The translations under genes were made by a program, and so were the position numbers. A stretch of 15,878 nt of DNA from Bacteroidia bacterium (lineage in GTDB: Bacteria; Bacteroidota; Bacteroidia; Bacteroidales; Rikenellaceae). Every line of letters starts with the position of its first letter. The stretch's first letter is position 1. The stretch is from contig BNXD01000035.1 in assembly GCA_025999315.1 (NCBI GenBank), forward strand, positions 1-15,878. Direction: 5' to 3'. This document shows positions 1 to 9,002 of the stretch, in pieces. Under the pieces are notes generated by a model, which made no database searches, had not been told where the DNA came from, and was given only the letters and a program-made list of their open reading frames with translations.

Positions 1-2554
1 GGCCCAGCCACTGGTGAAAGAGTGCTATCAGACGGTCGCCTACGACGGAAAACCCGTAAACGTGCACTATCAGACCAAAGTGAAGTACGACCCGAAGCTG
101 AAGGGCGCCTCACTGGTGCTCAACCAGAAGACCTACACCATCTGCGGCGCCTGCACAGGCAAGAAAGATGCCAACGGTCAGCGCAGCGGCGGCCTCGCCC
201 CTTCGCGTGAGGATAACATCACCCTGGCCGAAGGTGTAACCGACTACTCGGAGTTCCGCCGCAAAAACCCGGTGGACTACTACTATCCCAATCGCATCAG
301 CGGCAACTACGAGAACAACTTCTCCAACATGTCGGTCTTCAAGATCAACCGCAAGGTGATCGACATGGACGCCTTCATCAACTATGGCTACACCGGATTC
401 AAGGCGGAGATGGAGAAACTCACCAGCGACAAGGATGTGCAGTTGCAGAAGATCGCCGTTCACACCGCCGCCTCGCCCGATGGCCCGCTCGACCGCAACA
501 AGGAGTTGGCCGAAGTGAGAGCCAACGTCATCTCGGACTACATCGTCAAGAACCTCAGCATCTCGCCCAACCTGATCGAGAAGAGCTGGGTCGACGAGAA
601 CTGGGACGCCTTCGTGCAGGATTTGGCCAAGAGCGACCTCCAGAACAAGGATGAGATCCGTCGCATCATCGCCTCGAACGATGACCTCGACAAGAGAGAG
701 CGCGAGTTGATGAGGCTCGACAACAGGAAGGATATTTACACCATCTTCCAGAACCTGCGCAACTGCTATATTAAGGTAGACTACACCACCCGCGAGAAAT
801 ACGACGACGAGATCACCATCGACGGCAAGGCCATGGCCATCGTCGAGATCGGCGGCAAGCAGGTACTCTCGCTCGACAAGACCACCGAGTTCTACAATGC
901 CGATCCGAAATCGGTGGCCAACCTCAACAACATGATGGTGGCTCTGACCGAGGCCGGTCGCCTCGAGGAGGCCAAGACCTACGCCGACAAGATCCCCAAC
1001 CGCAACATCATGCCGCTGGTAGCCAACAATAAGGGCGTACTCTACACCCTGCTCGGCGAGCCGCGCATGGCCGAGACGATGTTTGAGTTGGCCAAGAGCA
1101 CTCCGATGGTCGACTACAACAAAGGCCTGATGTACCTGCTCGACGAGCAGTACGACAAGTCGGCCGACCTGCTCAACCAGTACGACGTCACCAACTCCGC
1201 CGCCGCCAACCTCGACGCCGACCGCCACGATGCCGCCGCACGCAACACCCACGTCAACGATCCGTCGGCAGAGGGTTGCTACATGCGTGCATTGGCCTAT
1301 GCCAACAACGACCGCGACGACCTGGCTCTCATAGCGCTGGAAGAGGCTGTAACGCTCGATCCTTCCTATAAGGAGACGGCTGTCAACCAGGCCGAGTTCG
1401 TGCCCCTGCGCAGTAATGAGAAGTTTGTCCAGATCACCGGATACAATGCTCCTGTCGCCGATTCAGCCGCTCCGGCAGACGCCAAGGCTGCCAAAAAAGC
1501 CGAAAAGGAGGCCAAGGAGGCTCAGAAAGCCGCCACAAAGGCTCAGGCAGAGGCTGACAAGGCTGCTGCCGAGGCTCAGAAGGAGGCCGCCAAAGCTGCT
1601 GCAGAGGCTCAGAAGGCTGCCAAACAGGCTCAGGCCGAGGCCGATAAAGCTGCCGCCGAGGCTCAGAAGGAGGCCGACAAGGCTGCCGCAGAGGCTGAAA
1701 AGGCTGCAAAACAGGCTCAGGCCGAGGCTGACAAAGCTGCTGCCGAGGCTCGGAAGGAGGCCGACAAAGCTGCCGCAGAGGCTGAAAAGGCTGCAAAACA
1801 GGCTCAGGCCGAAAAGGCTGCCGCTGACAAGGCTGCTGCCGAGGCTCAGAAGGAGGCCGACAAAGCTGCTGCTATCGCCAATGCAAAGGCTCAGGCTGAG
1901 GCTGCAAAGGCTCAGGCCGAGGCCGATAAAGCCGCTGCCGAGGCGCAGAAGGAGGCTTACAAAGCTGCCGCAGAGGCTGAAAAGGCTGCAAAGCAGGCTC
2001 AGGCCGAAAAGGCTGCCGCTGACAAGGCCGCTGCAAAAGCTCAGGCCGAGGCCGACAAAGCTGCTGCTATCGCCGATGCAAAGGCTCAGGCTGAGGCTGC
2101 AAAGGCTCAGGCAGAGGCCGATAAAGCCGCTGCCGAGGCGCAGAAGGAGGCTTACAAAGCTGCCGCAGAGGCTGAAAAGGCTGAAAAGCAGGCTCAGGCC
2201 GAAAAGGCTGCCGCCGACAAAGTTGCCGCAGAGGCTGCCAAGAAGGCTCAGGCAGAGGCTGACAAAGCCGCTGCCGAGGCTCAGAAGGCTGCCGCCAAAG
2301 TTGCCGCAGAGGCCGAAAAGGCTGCAAAGCAGGCTGAGGCCGAAAAGGCTGCCGCCGACAAAGTTGCCGCAGAGGCTGCCAAGAAGGCTCAGGCAGAGGC
2401 TGACAAAGCCGCTGCCGAGGCGCAGAAAGCTGCCGACAAAGCCGCCAAGCAGGCCGAGGCCGACAAGGCTGCCGCCGACAAGGCCGCTGCAAAAGCTCAG
2501 GCAGAGGCCGACAAAGCTGCCGCAAAAGCCGCAAAAGCTGCCGGAAACAATTAG
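1..2554 (+). CDS. OmpA-like/TPR envelope protein with Ala/Lys/Glu-rich TolA-like tail (5' end outside window)
   Basis: The frame is open from the window edge (codons for A-Q-P-L precede a GTG at 14), so the true start and any signal peptide lie upstream; this is a 5'-partial gene ending at TAG 2552-2554. Counting from the GTG, residues about 1-130 are an unassigned N-terminal region. Residues about 140-200 carry an OmpA-C-like signature (HTAASPDGPLDRNKEL followed by VRANVISDYI), the pattern used for peptidoglycan association in OmpA-family proteins. Residues about 300-470 look like TPR helical hairpins (NNKGVLYTLLGEPRMAETMF; YNKGLMYLLDEQYDKSADLL). Residues about 488-846 are low-complexity, made of K-A-A-A-E-A, Q-A-E-A-D-K and E-K-A-A-K-Q blocks, predicted to form one long charged helix or coiled coil like the TolA stalk. 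A plausible role is a periplasmic or outer-membrane scaffold. The next gene starts 45 bp downstream with no terminator between, so co-transcription is likely. Family assignment is moderate; exact function is unknown. Confidence 0.75.
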   Translation, partial: AQPLVKECYQTVAYDGKPVNVHYQTKVKYDPKLKGASLVLNQKTYTICGACTGKKDANGQRSGGLAPSREDNITLAEGVTDYSEFRRKNPVDYYYPNRISGNYENNFSNMSVFKINRKVIDMDAFINYGYTGFKAEMEKLTSDKDVQLQKIAVHTAASPDGPLDRNKELAEVRANVISDYIVKNLSISPNLIEKSWVDENWDAFVQDLAKSDLQNKDEIRRIIASNDDLDKRERELMRLDNRKDIYTIFQNLRNCYIKVDYTTREKYDDEITIDGKAMAIVEIGGKQVLSLDKTTEFYNADPKSVANLNNMMVALTEAGRLEEAKTYADKIPNRNIMPLVANNKGVLYTLLGEPRMAETMFELAKSTPMVDYNKGLMYLLDEQYDKSADLLNQYDVTNSAAANLDADRHDAAARNTHVNDPSAEGCYMRALAYANNDRDDLALIALEEAVTLDPSYKETAVNQAEFVPLRSNEKFVQITGYNAPVADSAAPADAKAAKKAEKEAKEAQKAATKAQAEADKAAAEAQKEAAKAAAEAQKAAKQAQAEADKAAAEAQKEADKAAAEAEKAAKQAQAEADKAAAEARKEADKAAAEAEKAAKQAQAEKAAADKAAAEAQKEADKAAAIANAKAQAEAAKAQAEADKAAAEAQKEAYKAAAEAEKAAKQAQAEKAAADKAAAKAQAEADKAAAIADAKAQAEAAKAQAEADKAAAEAQKEAYKAAAEAEKAEKQAQAEKAAADKVAAEAAKKAQAEADKAAAEAQKAAAKVAAEAEKAAKQAEAEKAAADKVAAEAAKKAQAEADKAAAEAQKAADKAAKQAEADKAAADKAAAKAQAEADKAAAKAAKAAGNN
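1480..2551 (+). repeat. Low-complexity Ala/Lys/Glu/Gln coding repeat (TolA-like tail)
   Basis: About 1.07 kb of GCx-rich codons encodes overlapping heptad-like units such as AEADKAA, AEAQKEA, DKAAAEA and EKAAKQA. Larger tandem duplications sit on top of this. The segment 1853-2017 recurs at 2048-2212 (period 195 bp, 65 codons) with a few substitutions, and 2201-2280 recurs at 2342-2421 (period 141 bp, 47 codons) with no difference seen by eye. Both periods are multiples of three, so copy-number changes would keep the frame. The composition also keeps other frames free of stops, producing long spurious ORFs on both strands. Confidence 0.9.
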
Positions 2555-2599
2555 CCAAGTCCCGAAATAACGCAAATCAAAACATAAACATAAATAATT

Positions 2600-5500
2600 A
2601 TGAACGTTTTCAGATCAATCATTGCAAAGGGAAAAGTGGCTGCGATGCTGCTTTTCGGGGCAGCCCTCCTGACAACCACCGGTTGCAGGGAAGAGGATCC
2701 TCCTATGATTTCTGCCAATCCCGAGAATATCCAGATTGGTATCGAGGCGCAAAGCATCCTGGTGCAGGTGCGCTCCAATGTGCATTGGACAGCCGCTGTT
2801 ACTCAGGGCAACACGTGGTGCGCTCTGTCGCAGTCGCAGGGCTACGGCACGGAGAGCATCTACATCAACGTGCTGGAGTACAATGACGGCGCTACTCCGC
2901 GAGTGGCCATCATTCAGCTCAATACAACGGGCGCCAATCAGGCTTCGGCCCAGATAATGGTGGTTCAGAGCGCCGACAACTCGACCCTGATGATCTCACC
3001 GTCGGCTGTCGAGATCGACAAGGCGGCTCAGACCGTAGGCCTGGCCATCGCCTCGAACGACGACTGGATCATCTCTGCCGACAAACCGAGCCTGGTGACC
3101 ATCAATCCGACCAGTGGCAATGGCAATGCTACCATAGACATTGACGTGCTGGAGAACAACGACCATGACAACCGCGTGATCACGCTGACCGTTACCGCCG
3201 GCCAGGGCTCGCGCACCGTACAGAAGACGGCGACCATCACCCAGAAAGGCGTGGGCGCTCCGACGCTGTTCCTCTCCGAAACTTCGCTGTCCTTCCCGGC
3301 CATTGGGATCAATCCCGGCGATTTGACAGCCAACATTGTCGCCGTCACCAACATCGCAGGCCCGCTGCAGGCAAGTTCCGACTTTGCATGGTGCACGCCT
3401 ACAGTAGATCCGGCGACGAACATCATCACTGTTGCCGTCTCTCAGAACGACGACAATGCCCCGCGCTACGCCATCGTTACGGTTATCGGCAACGTGAACG
3501 GCACGGCTGTCTCCTCACAGATCCGCGTAACGCAGGCCGGTGTGGGCTCTCCCATCATCACCCTGCTGACCAGCAGCGTTCAGGTCGATCACGCTGCTCA
3601 GAACGCCAGCGCAAGCTTCGTCAAGACCAACTCCGGCATTACCGTTGCGGCTGCAGGCTATCCGTCGTGGATAAGTAACGTTCAGATAGCTTCGTCTCCG
3701 GGCAGCATTGTGGGCACGGTAACGTTCGATGTCAGCGAAAATGTAGAAATGGCTATGCGTCAGGGCGTTATCAGCCTTGTGGCTTCGCTCGGCAGCGAGA
3801 GTATCGCCTATCCGATCAACGTCCTCCAGAGCGGCGTGGGAGCAATTCAGCTCACCCTCATTCCCACCGTCGTCAATGCAGTGGCAGGCGGCGAGCCGAT
3901 CGCAGTTACCGGCTTCGTCAGCGAACCGACCGCCACAGTGGAGGCGATCGTAGCGAACGGTCCGTCGAGCATGATCAGCGGCGGTCTGAGCACCTCCTCG
4001 CCGACCGGCATCACGGTCGATCCCACAACCGGCTCGCTTGTGATCCCGTTCAACGTGGATCCCAATCCCGATTACGGCACCCGCACCGCAACGATCGTTG
4101 TAACGGCATCTAAGGGCTCTCAGGTGGTTATGTCCACGATCTCGGTGATTCAGGCCGGCATCGGTGCGCCTAATATCATAGTGGTATCGGACGCTATCAC
4201 CATTCCTCAGGCAGGTGCCTCCGCAGGCGCCAACTATGGCACCCAGATTCTCGGCGCAACGGCGGCCACCTCGTTCAACATAGTGACTGTGAATGGCTTT
4301 ACTGCCGTTCCGCTGAATTCGCCGGTCGACTTCATTGCGATTTCCAAGCCGACGGCCAACAACACTACTGCCGCCATCACCCAGCAGATCACCATGGTGG
4401 CCTCGCAGGGCGGTGCAACGCAGGCTTTCGTGCTGACCATCACCCAGCCGGGTCTCGGCTCGCCGAAGCTCACCATCCCGACGACCAGCTTCACCTATCC
4501 GGCGGCAGGTTTGACCACCACCGACATTGTGGTCATCCCCGACGGCGCAACCGCCTATTCCGTGGTTGCCAAGCCGGCATGGATCAGCGCAGCCATTGTT
4601 AACCCCAACACGCTGACCATCACCGTCGACCCGAACACTACGAGCAGCACTCTTTACGGCACGATCACCCTGCTGGCCGACAACGGCTCGGGCGCTCCCG
4701 TGGTATACACCATCGGCGTAACACAGGAGGGCGTGGCCGGTCCGAACCTCTCGCTGGCCGCTACCGATATATATGTAACCGCCAACCAGACCTCGGTGTC
4801 GATACCCATCATCGGCGACCTTGCGGGCGTTACCTCCACGACCTACGTTCCCAACGGCTGGATAACCAGCGCGGTGGAGACCTCCGGCTCGCTGGATATA
4901 ACTCTCCAGGCCAATCTCGTCTCGGATACCCGTTCGCAGGAGGTGAGCCTGATCGCCACCCGCGCAGGACAGTCCCAGACCCTCAAGGTTAAGATCACCC
5001 AGGCCGGCGTGGGCACGCCCAATGTCGTTCCCGGCGCCACGGCTCTGCAATTCGGCCCCGTTGGCGAGACCGGCATCAACGTCTACCTGATGAACGAGGG
5101 TGCAACGGCTGCCGACCACGCCGCCGTGACCATCAAGTCCAAGCCGTCTTGGGTAAGCAATGAGTCCATATCCGCTGACAACGACCTGCTCACCTTCGAT
5201 GTGGCCAACAACAACACCACCCAGACACGCTCGGGCGTCATCGTCCTCGAGGCTACGAAGGGCGGCAAGAAGGCCATGATCTCGATCACCGTAACGCAGG
5301 CTGCTCTTGCTCCGCTGAACGCTTCGCTCTCCACTTACAGCATCACCGTGGGCGCTGCGGCAACAACTGGCCTCGATCAGACCAATGTGCTCATCATGAA
5401 CCTCGGAACAGGAGTTGTTACACCCACGATCCACAGTTCCAACGCATGGCTGAGCGGTGCAGTGTCAGGTAACGAGCTGAGTGTTACCGTAACGAGCAAC

Positions 5501-8338
5501 AACTACGGCATATCGCGCACCGGTGTTCTCACCCTCGAGATCATCGACAGCGTAACGAGCGAGGTGCAGTACCTGACGCTGGTTGTCAACCAGGCCGATC
5601 AGAACACGATCGTCATAGGCGACCTGCTGCTGTCGACCGCCGGGGTCACCATCCCCATAGCCGGAACGGCCCAGAGCGTAGGGCTGCTCAACTATGTGGC
5701 TGCCGACTATCTCTCCATCAACGCGAGTACCTCGGCCAGCTGGATCACCGTAACGCCTCAGACAGGCATTACCGCCCCGTTCGACATCAGCGCCACCGCC
5801 AACACCGGCATAGAGAGGACCGGCACCGTATCGGTTCTGGTAACCAAGAGCAACGGCCAGCAGCAGACCATCACCGTCGGTGTAACGCAGGAAGGCGTGG
5901 CTCCCGTGGCCGACCTCGTGCCGGCAGCCTTGGGCGTGAACTTCGTCGCCACGTCGGCTTCGCCGATTTCCGTAGCCCTTAACACCTACAATCCTGCCGA
6001 CTATCCCTCCATCCTGACCAGCATCTCGGCAGGCTGGATCACCGCCAATTTCAACAACGGTGCCATAGAGATCAGCGCCACCGACAACACCGCGCCCGCT
6101 TCCCGTTCGGGCAGTGTTACGGTGACGGTCTCCAAAGGCGACGGTACGACCCAGACTATCACCATCAGCGTAACGCAGGTGGGTGTGGCTCCCATACCCG
6201 ACATCGTGCCGCAGAGCACCAGCGTGAACCTCGTGGCAGAGGCAGGCAGTGCGACCGCAAACTATATTCCGGTAGCGGCCTATCCGTTCGATGCGACTCT
6301 GTATAACAGTTTCAGTGTAACCCCTTCGCAGTCGTGGATTTACGCACAGCCGGGCACGGGCAACACCATGCTGATCATCTGGGCCGACGCCAACACCCTG
6401 GTCACGCCGCGCTCCGGCTTCATCACGCTGGATATAGGCAAAACCGACGGCACAACCCAGACTGTCATCGCCAACGTGACGCAGGCAGGTGCAACGCCGA
6501 TACCCGACGTGATCATTCCCGTTGCAGGCGTAACACTGACCGACAGCGGCGCAGGTCTCACGCAGGTCTTTAACTTCAATATCGACCTGACCCAGATCTC
6601 CTCTATCGACATCACGAGGGGCGACACCTGGTTTACTGCTACCGGCACCGGCGGTGCGTCGGACTACCAAGTGGACATTACGGCCACCGACAACACCTCG
6701 GCATCGCCGCGCTCGAGCTATGTCGACCTGATAATCGCCAAGGCCAACGGCACGACGCAGACCGCAAGGATAACCGTCAAACAGTTGGGCAACGTACCCA
6801 CAGTTCCTCCGACGCCGCTGGCCGACCTTGTGCCCGACTACACCGGCGTGAACCTTCCCGAGACAACGGCAACCGCTGCCAACGTAACGCTGCAAGGCTT
6901 TACCAGCGCTGCCGACTATACGGTCGCGGTGACGAACTCTGCATCGTGGATCACCGTCGACGCAAATTCCGCCCCTGGAACGGTAGCGATCAACTCCACG
7001 TCCAACAATCTCGCCGCCACTTCGCGCACGGGCAACGTTAAGCTCACCATCAGCAAGGCTACGGGCGGAACTCAGACGATCGTGATCGACGTCGTTCAGG
7101 AGGGCACCGTACCCACTGTCGTGGGCGTAACACCCGACCTTGTGCCGCCGGTAAACGGCGTCAATCTGAATGATGCCGGTAACCCCGTAGTGATCAACAT
7201 GACCAACAGTTTCGATCCTGCGCTGTACACCAATCTCCAGATCACATCGGGTGCGTGGTTCACCGTTGACAACACATCGGTGCCTCCCACTTCTTACTCG
7301 TTGACCGTTTCCGCCGACGCCAACACATCGATCTCGTCGCGTACCGGCACGTTTACACTGACGGTCACCAAGGTCGACGGCTCGACGCAGATCATCAACG
7401 GAACAGTTACGCAGGCAGGTGCAGCTCCCGTAGCGCCTTCCACCCCGATACCCGACTTGATCATTCCTGTTGCGGGCGTAACACTGACCGACAGCGGCTC
7501 AGGTCTCACGCAGGTCTTTAACTTCACTATCGACCTGGCCCAGATCTCCTCTATCGACATCACGAGGGGCGACACCTGGTTTAATGCTACCGGCACCGGC
7601 GGTGGGTCGAGCTACCAAGTGGACATTACGGCCACCGACAACACCTCGGCATCGTCGCGCTCGAGCTATGTCGACCTGATAATTGCCAAGGCTGACGGCA
7701 CGACGCAGACCGCAAGGATAACCGTTACGCAGGCAGGTGCAACGCCGGCAGTTCCGACAGCCGACCTCGTGTCGGCATCCTCGGGCGTGAACTTCATCGC
7801 CACGTCGGCTCTGCAGGCTACCGTAGCCCTTAACACCTACACCAGCACTGCCGACTATCCCTCCATCATAACCACCGCCTCGGCAGGCTGGATCACCGCC
7901 GCCTTCAACGCCGGTGTGATAGAGATCGACGCCGCCGACAACACTTCAACCGCGTCGCGTACAGGCACCGTAACCGTTCGCGTAAACAAATCCGTTGGAG
8001 CGCAGCAGGTGATCACCATCAACGTTACGCAGGCAGGCGCAACGCCTCAGACCATCGCCAACCTCGTGCCCGACTACTCGGGGGTAATGATTGCCAATAC
8101 TCCGGCGGGCGATGTAGCCGTAACTTTGCAGGGATATACCAGCGCGACCGATTATCCGTCGATCGTGAAATCTATCTCCGCGCCCTGGATCACCGCTACG
8201 ATTAACGCCGGCACGGTTGGCATCAACGCCAACAGCGTAAACAGCACTTCGTCGACCCGCACCGGTACCGTTACGCTGATCGTCAACAAGAGCAACGGCA
8301 CGACGCAAAACATCGTGATCAACGTCGAGCAAGAGTAA
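2600..8338 (+). CDS. Giant BACON/Ig-like repeat lipoprotein (about 19 repeats)
   Basis: This 1912-residue protein begins with a lipoprotein-type signal peptide: basic N-region, hydrophobic MLLFGAALL, then TTTGC with Cys29 as the likely lipidated residue. The -3 position is Thr rather than the usual Leu. Residues just after the Cys are R-E-E-D, an acidic stretch like the Bacteroidetes lipoprotein export signal, which suggests surface display (inference). From about residue 35 to the end it consists of roughly 19 consecutive units of about 99 residues. Each has the BACON pattern: a central Trp often in W-I-T/S, an N-N-T/D-N-T segment, S-R-x-G, a K-x-x-G-x-x-Q-x-x motif and a terminal V-T-Q-A/E-G. 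No catalytic domain is seen. BACON domains are typical of Bacteroidetes surface proteins; in some glycan-degrading enzymes they appear to act as spacers, so a stalk, adhesin or matrix role is possible. ATG 2600 is preceded by an A-rich leader without a clear Shine-Dalgarno. A strong terminator follows 53 bp downstream. Confidence 0.85.
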   Translation: MNVFRSIIAKGKVAAMLLFGAALLTTTGCREEDPPMISANPENIQIGIEAQSILVQVRSNVHWTAAVTQGNTWCALSQSQGYGTESIYINVLEYNDGATPRVAIIQLNTTGANQASAQIMVVQSADNSTLMISPSAVEIDKAAQTVGLAIASNDDWIISADKPSLVTINPTSGNGNATIDIDVLENNDHDNRVITLTVTAGQGSRTVQKTATITQKGVGAPTLFLSETSLSFPAIGINPGDLTANIVAVTNIAGPLQASSDFAWCTPTVDPATNIITVAVSQNDDNAPRYAIVTVIGNVNGTAVSSQIRVTQAGVGSPIITLLTSSVQVDHAAQNASASFVKTNSGITVAAAGYPSWISNVQIASSPGSIVGTVTFDVSENVEMAMRQGVISLVASLGSESIAYPINVLQSGVGAIQLTLIPTVVNAVAGGEPIAVTGFVSEPTATVEAIVANGPSSMISGGLSTSSPTGITVDPTTGSLVIPFNVDPNPDYGTRTATIVVTASKGSQVVMSTISVIQAGIGAPNIIVVSDAITIPQAGASAGANYGTQILGATAATSFNIVTVNGFTAVPLNSPVDFIAISKPTANNTTAAITQQITMVASQGGATQAFVLTITQPGLGSPKLTIPTTSFTYPAAGLTTTDIVVIPDGATAYSVVAKPAWISAAIVNPNTLTITVDPNTTSSTLYGTITLLADNGSGAPVVYTIGVTQEGVAGPNLSLAATDIYVTANQTSVSIPIIGDLAGVTSTTYVPNGWITSAVETSGSLDITLQANLVSDTRSQEVSLIATRAGQSQTLKVKITQAGVGTPNVVPGATALQFGPVGETGINVYLMNEGATAADHAAVTIKSKPSWVSNESISADNDLLTFDVANNNTTQTRSGVIVLEATKGGKKAMISITVTQAALAPLNASLSTYSITVGAAATTGLDQTNVLIMNLGTGVVTPTIHSSNAWLSGAVSGNELSVTVTSNNYGISRTGVLTLEIIDSVTSEVQYLTLVVNQADQNTIVIGDLLLSTAGVTIPIAGTAQSVGLLNYVAADYLSINASTSASWITVTPQTGITAPFDISATANTGIERTGTVSVLVTKSNGQQQTITVGVTQEGVAPVADLVPAALGVNFVATSASPISVALNTYNPADYPSILTSISAGWITANFNNGAIEISATDNTAPASRSGSVTVTVSKGDGTTQTITISVTQVGVAPIPDIVPQSTSVNLVAEAGSATANYIPVAAYPFDATLYNSFSVTPSQSWIYAQPGTGNTMLIIWADANTLVTPRSGFITLDIGKTDGTTQTVIANVTQAGATPIPDVIIPVAGVTLTDSGAGLTQVFNFNIDLTQISSIDITRGDTWFTATGTGGASDYQVDITATDNTSASPRSSYVDLIIAKANGTTQTARITVKQLGNVPTVPPTPLADLVPDYTGVNLPETTATAANVTLQGFTSAADYTVAVTNSASWITVDANSAPGTVAINSTSNNLAATSRTGNVKLTISKATGGTQTIVIDVVQEGTVPTVVGVTPDLVPPVNGVNLNDAGNPVVINMTNSFDPALYTNLQITSGAWFTVDNTSVPPTSYSLTVSADANTSISSRTGTFTLTVTKVDGSTQIINGTVTQAGAAPVAPSTPIPDLIIPVAGVTLTDSGSGLTQVFNFTIDLAQISSIDITRGDTWFNATGTGGGSSYQVDITATDNTSASSRSSYVDLIIAKADGTTQTARITVTQAGATPAVPTADLVSASSGVNFIATSALQATVALNTYTSTADYPSIITTASAGWITAAFNAGVIEIDAADNTSTASRTGTVTVRVNKSVGAQQVITINVTQAGATPQTIANLVPDYSGVMIANTPAGDVAVTLQGYTSATDYPSIVKSISAPWITATINAGTVGINANSVNSTSSTRTGTVTLIVNKSNGTTQNIVINVEQE
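6499..6777 (+). repeat. BACON unit 13, near-identical to unit 16
   Basis: This 279-bp stretch matches 7447-7725 at an offset of 948 bp (316 codons) with about 14 differences by eye, roughly 95% identity. Other repeats of the same protein have diverged to the level of the family pattern. It encodes a unit starting P-I-P-D-V-I-I-P and containing ITRGDTWF. Confidence 0.85.
7447..7725 (+). repeat. BACON unit 16, near-identical to unit 13
   Basis: Second member of the 279-bp pair with 6499-6777. It encodes a unit starting P-I-P-D-L-I-I-P and again containing ITRGDTWF. The substitutions are a mix of silent and missense changes, and the frame is kept. Confidence 0.85.
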
Positions 8339-8390
8339 TCTGCCGACTCTCGTCTGCGCGGAGTTGTTCCGTGGCAGACCGGAGATACCA

Positions 8391-8428
8391 AAAGAGCCCC
8401 CGACCGGAATGGTCGGGGGCTCTTTTTT
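8391..8428 (+). terminator. Intrinsic terminator after the BACON lipoprotein gene
   Basis: A perfect 12-bp stem (GAGCCCCCGACC at 8394-8405 paired with GGTCGGGGGCTC at 8411-8422) with a GGAAT loop is followed by six T residues at 8423-8428. The upstream AAA at 8391-8393 can also pair with the T-run, making it potentially bidirectional. A weaker outer pairing (TCTGCCGAC just after the stop codon with GTCGGCAGA after the T-run) could enclose it. It should end transcription of the two-gene unit at the left. Confidence 0.93.
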
Positions 8429-8609
8429 GTCGGCAGACGCAAAAAACTCCCACCGAAGCGGGAATCCTTCGGCATATAACCTTTGTGTGGCTTTCGTGGA
8501 TAAAATAACGTGAATCTTGTGAATTGACGGTTGAAATTTATGTTTGATTGTCAATGTCTTATCGCGCCATCAATTTTTTATGTCATGCGCCCTGAACCAA
8601 ACTCTTTTC

Positions 8610-8792
8610 ATGTTACCCCGAGCGAAGTCGAAGGGTCTCGGCAAGACTATGTGTGAGATGCTTCGACTGTGCTCAGCATGACATGCGGGGTAGAGATGAT
8701 CGCCTCCGGCTTACTCGCGCTACCTTAAGCATAGTCCGCAAGCGGCCTCTGCCCTCGCTCGCAGCGTCGGGAAGACTTCGCTCAGCATGACA
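8610..8792. repeat. Palindromic intergenic repeat, copy A (core plus tail)
   Basis: The core at 8610-8684 has arms TGTTACCCCGAGC and GTCGAAGGGTCTC that pair, with a few mismatches, with GAGATGCTTCGAC and GCTCAGCATGACA. The two arm pairs are separated by a symmetric three-base internal loop. A 108-bp tail (8685-8792) follows and ends in a second TTCGCTCAGCATGACA. The segment 8655-8792 matches 8865-9002 with one difference (C8749 versus A8959). Repeats of this wording (CCTGAGC..GTCGAAGGGTCTC) are common between genes in Bacteroidetes and some other phyla. Confidence 0.88.
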
Positions 8793-8810
8793 AAGAAAGA
8801 ACTGCGCTCC

Positions 8811-9002
8811 ATGTCACCCTGAGCGGAGCATAAGCGCAGTCGAAGGGTCTCGGCAATGCTGCATGAGATGCTTCGACTGTGCTCAGCATGACATGCGGGG
8901 TAGAGATGATCGCCTCCGGCTTACTCGCGCTACCTTAAGCATAGTCCGCAAGCGGCCTATGCCCTCGCTCGCAGCGTCGGGAAGACTTCGCTCAGCATGA
9001 CA
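8811..9002. repeat. Palindromic intergenic repeat, copy B (core plus tail)
   Basis: Tandem partner of copy A at a 210-bp offset. Core arms are TGTCACCCTGAGC (8812-8824) and GTCGAAGGGTCTC (8839-8851), facing GAGATGCTTCGAC (8865-8877) and GCTCAGCATGACA (8881-8893). The left side has about nine to ten extra bases (AGCATAAGCG region) relative to copy A, giving an asymmetric bulge. The 108-bp tail at 8895-9002 is identical to that of copy A apart from one base. Confidence 0.88.

Noticed and set aside
1416-2570. Long + strand ORF of 384 codons rich in Arg, Pro and Leu overlapping the TolA-like tail
   Set aside because: It is a frame-shifted reading of the GCx-rich repeat, stop-free because of composition. 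The in-frame gene has the coherent domain structure.
1463-2575. Minus-strand ORF of 370 codons rich in Ser, Leu and Gly
   Set aside because: Antisense shadow of the same repeat with no recognisable domain; its periodicity simply mirrors the coding repeat.
3515-5434. Minus-strand ORF of 639 codons (and a similar 476-codon one at 5465-6895)
   Set aside because: Antisense to the BACON gene; Arg/Gly/His-rich composition without any family pattern, typical of GC-rich shadow frames.
8610-9002. Possible CRISPR array
   Set aside because: There are only two long repeats in tandem, with internal palindromes and no short regular repeat/spacer pattern or cas genes.
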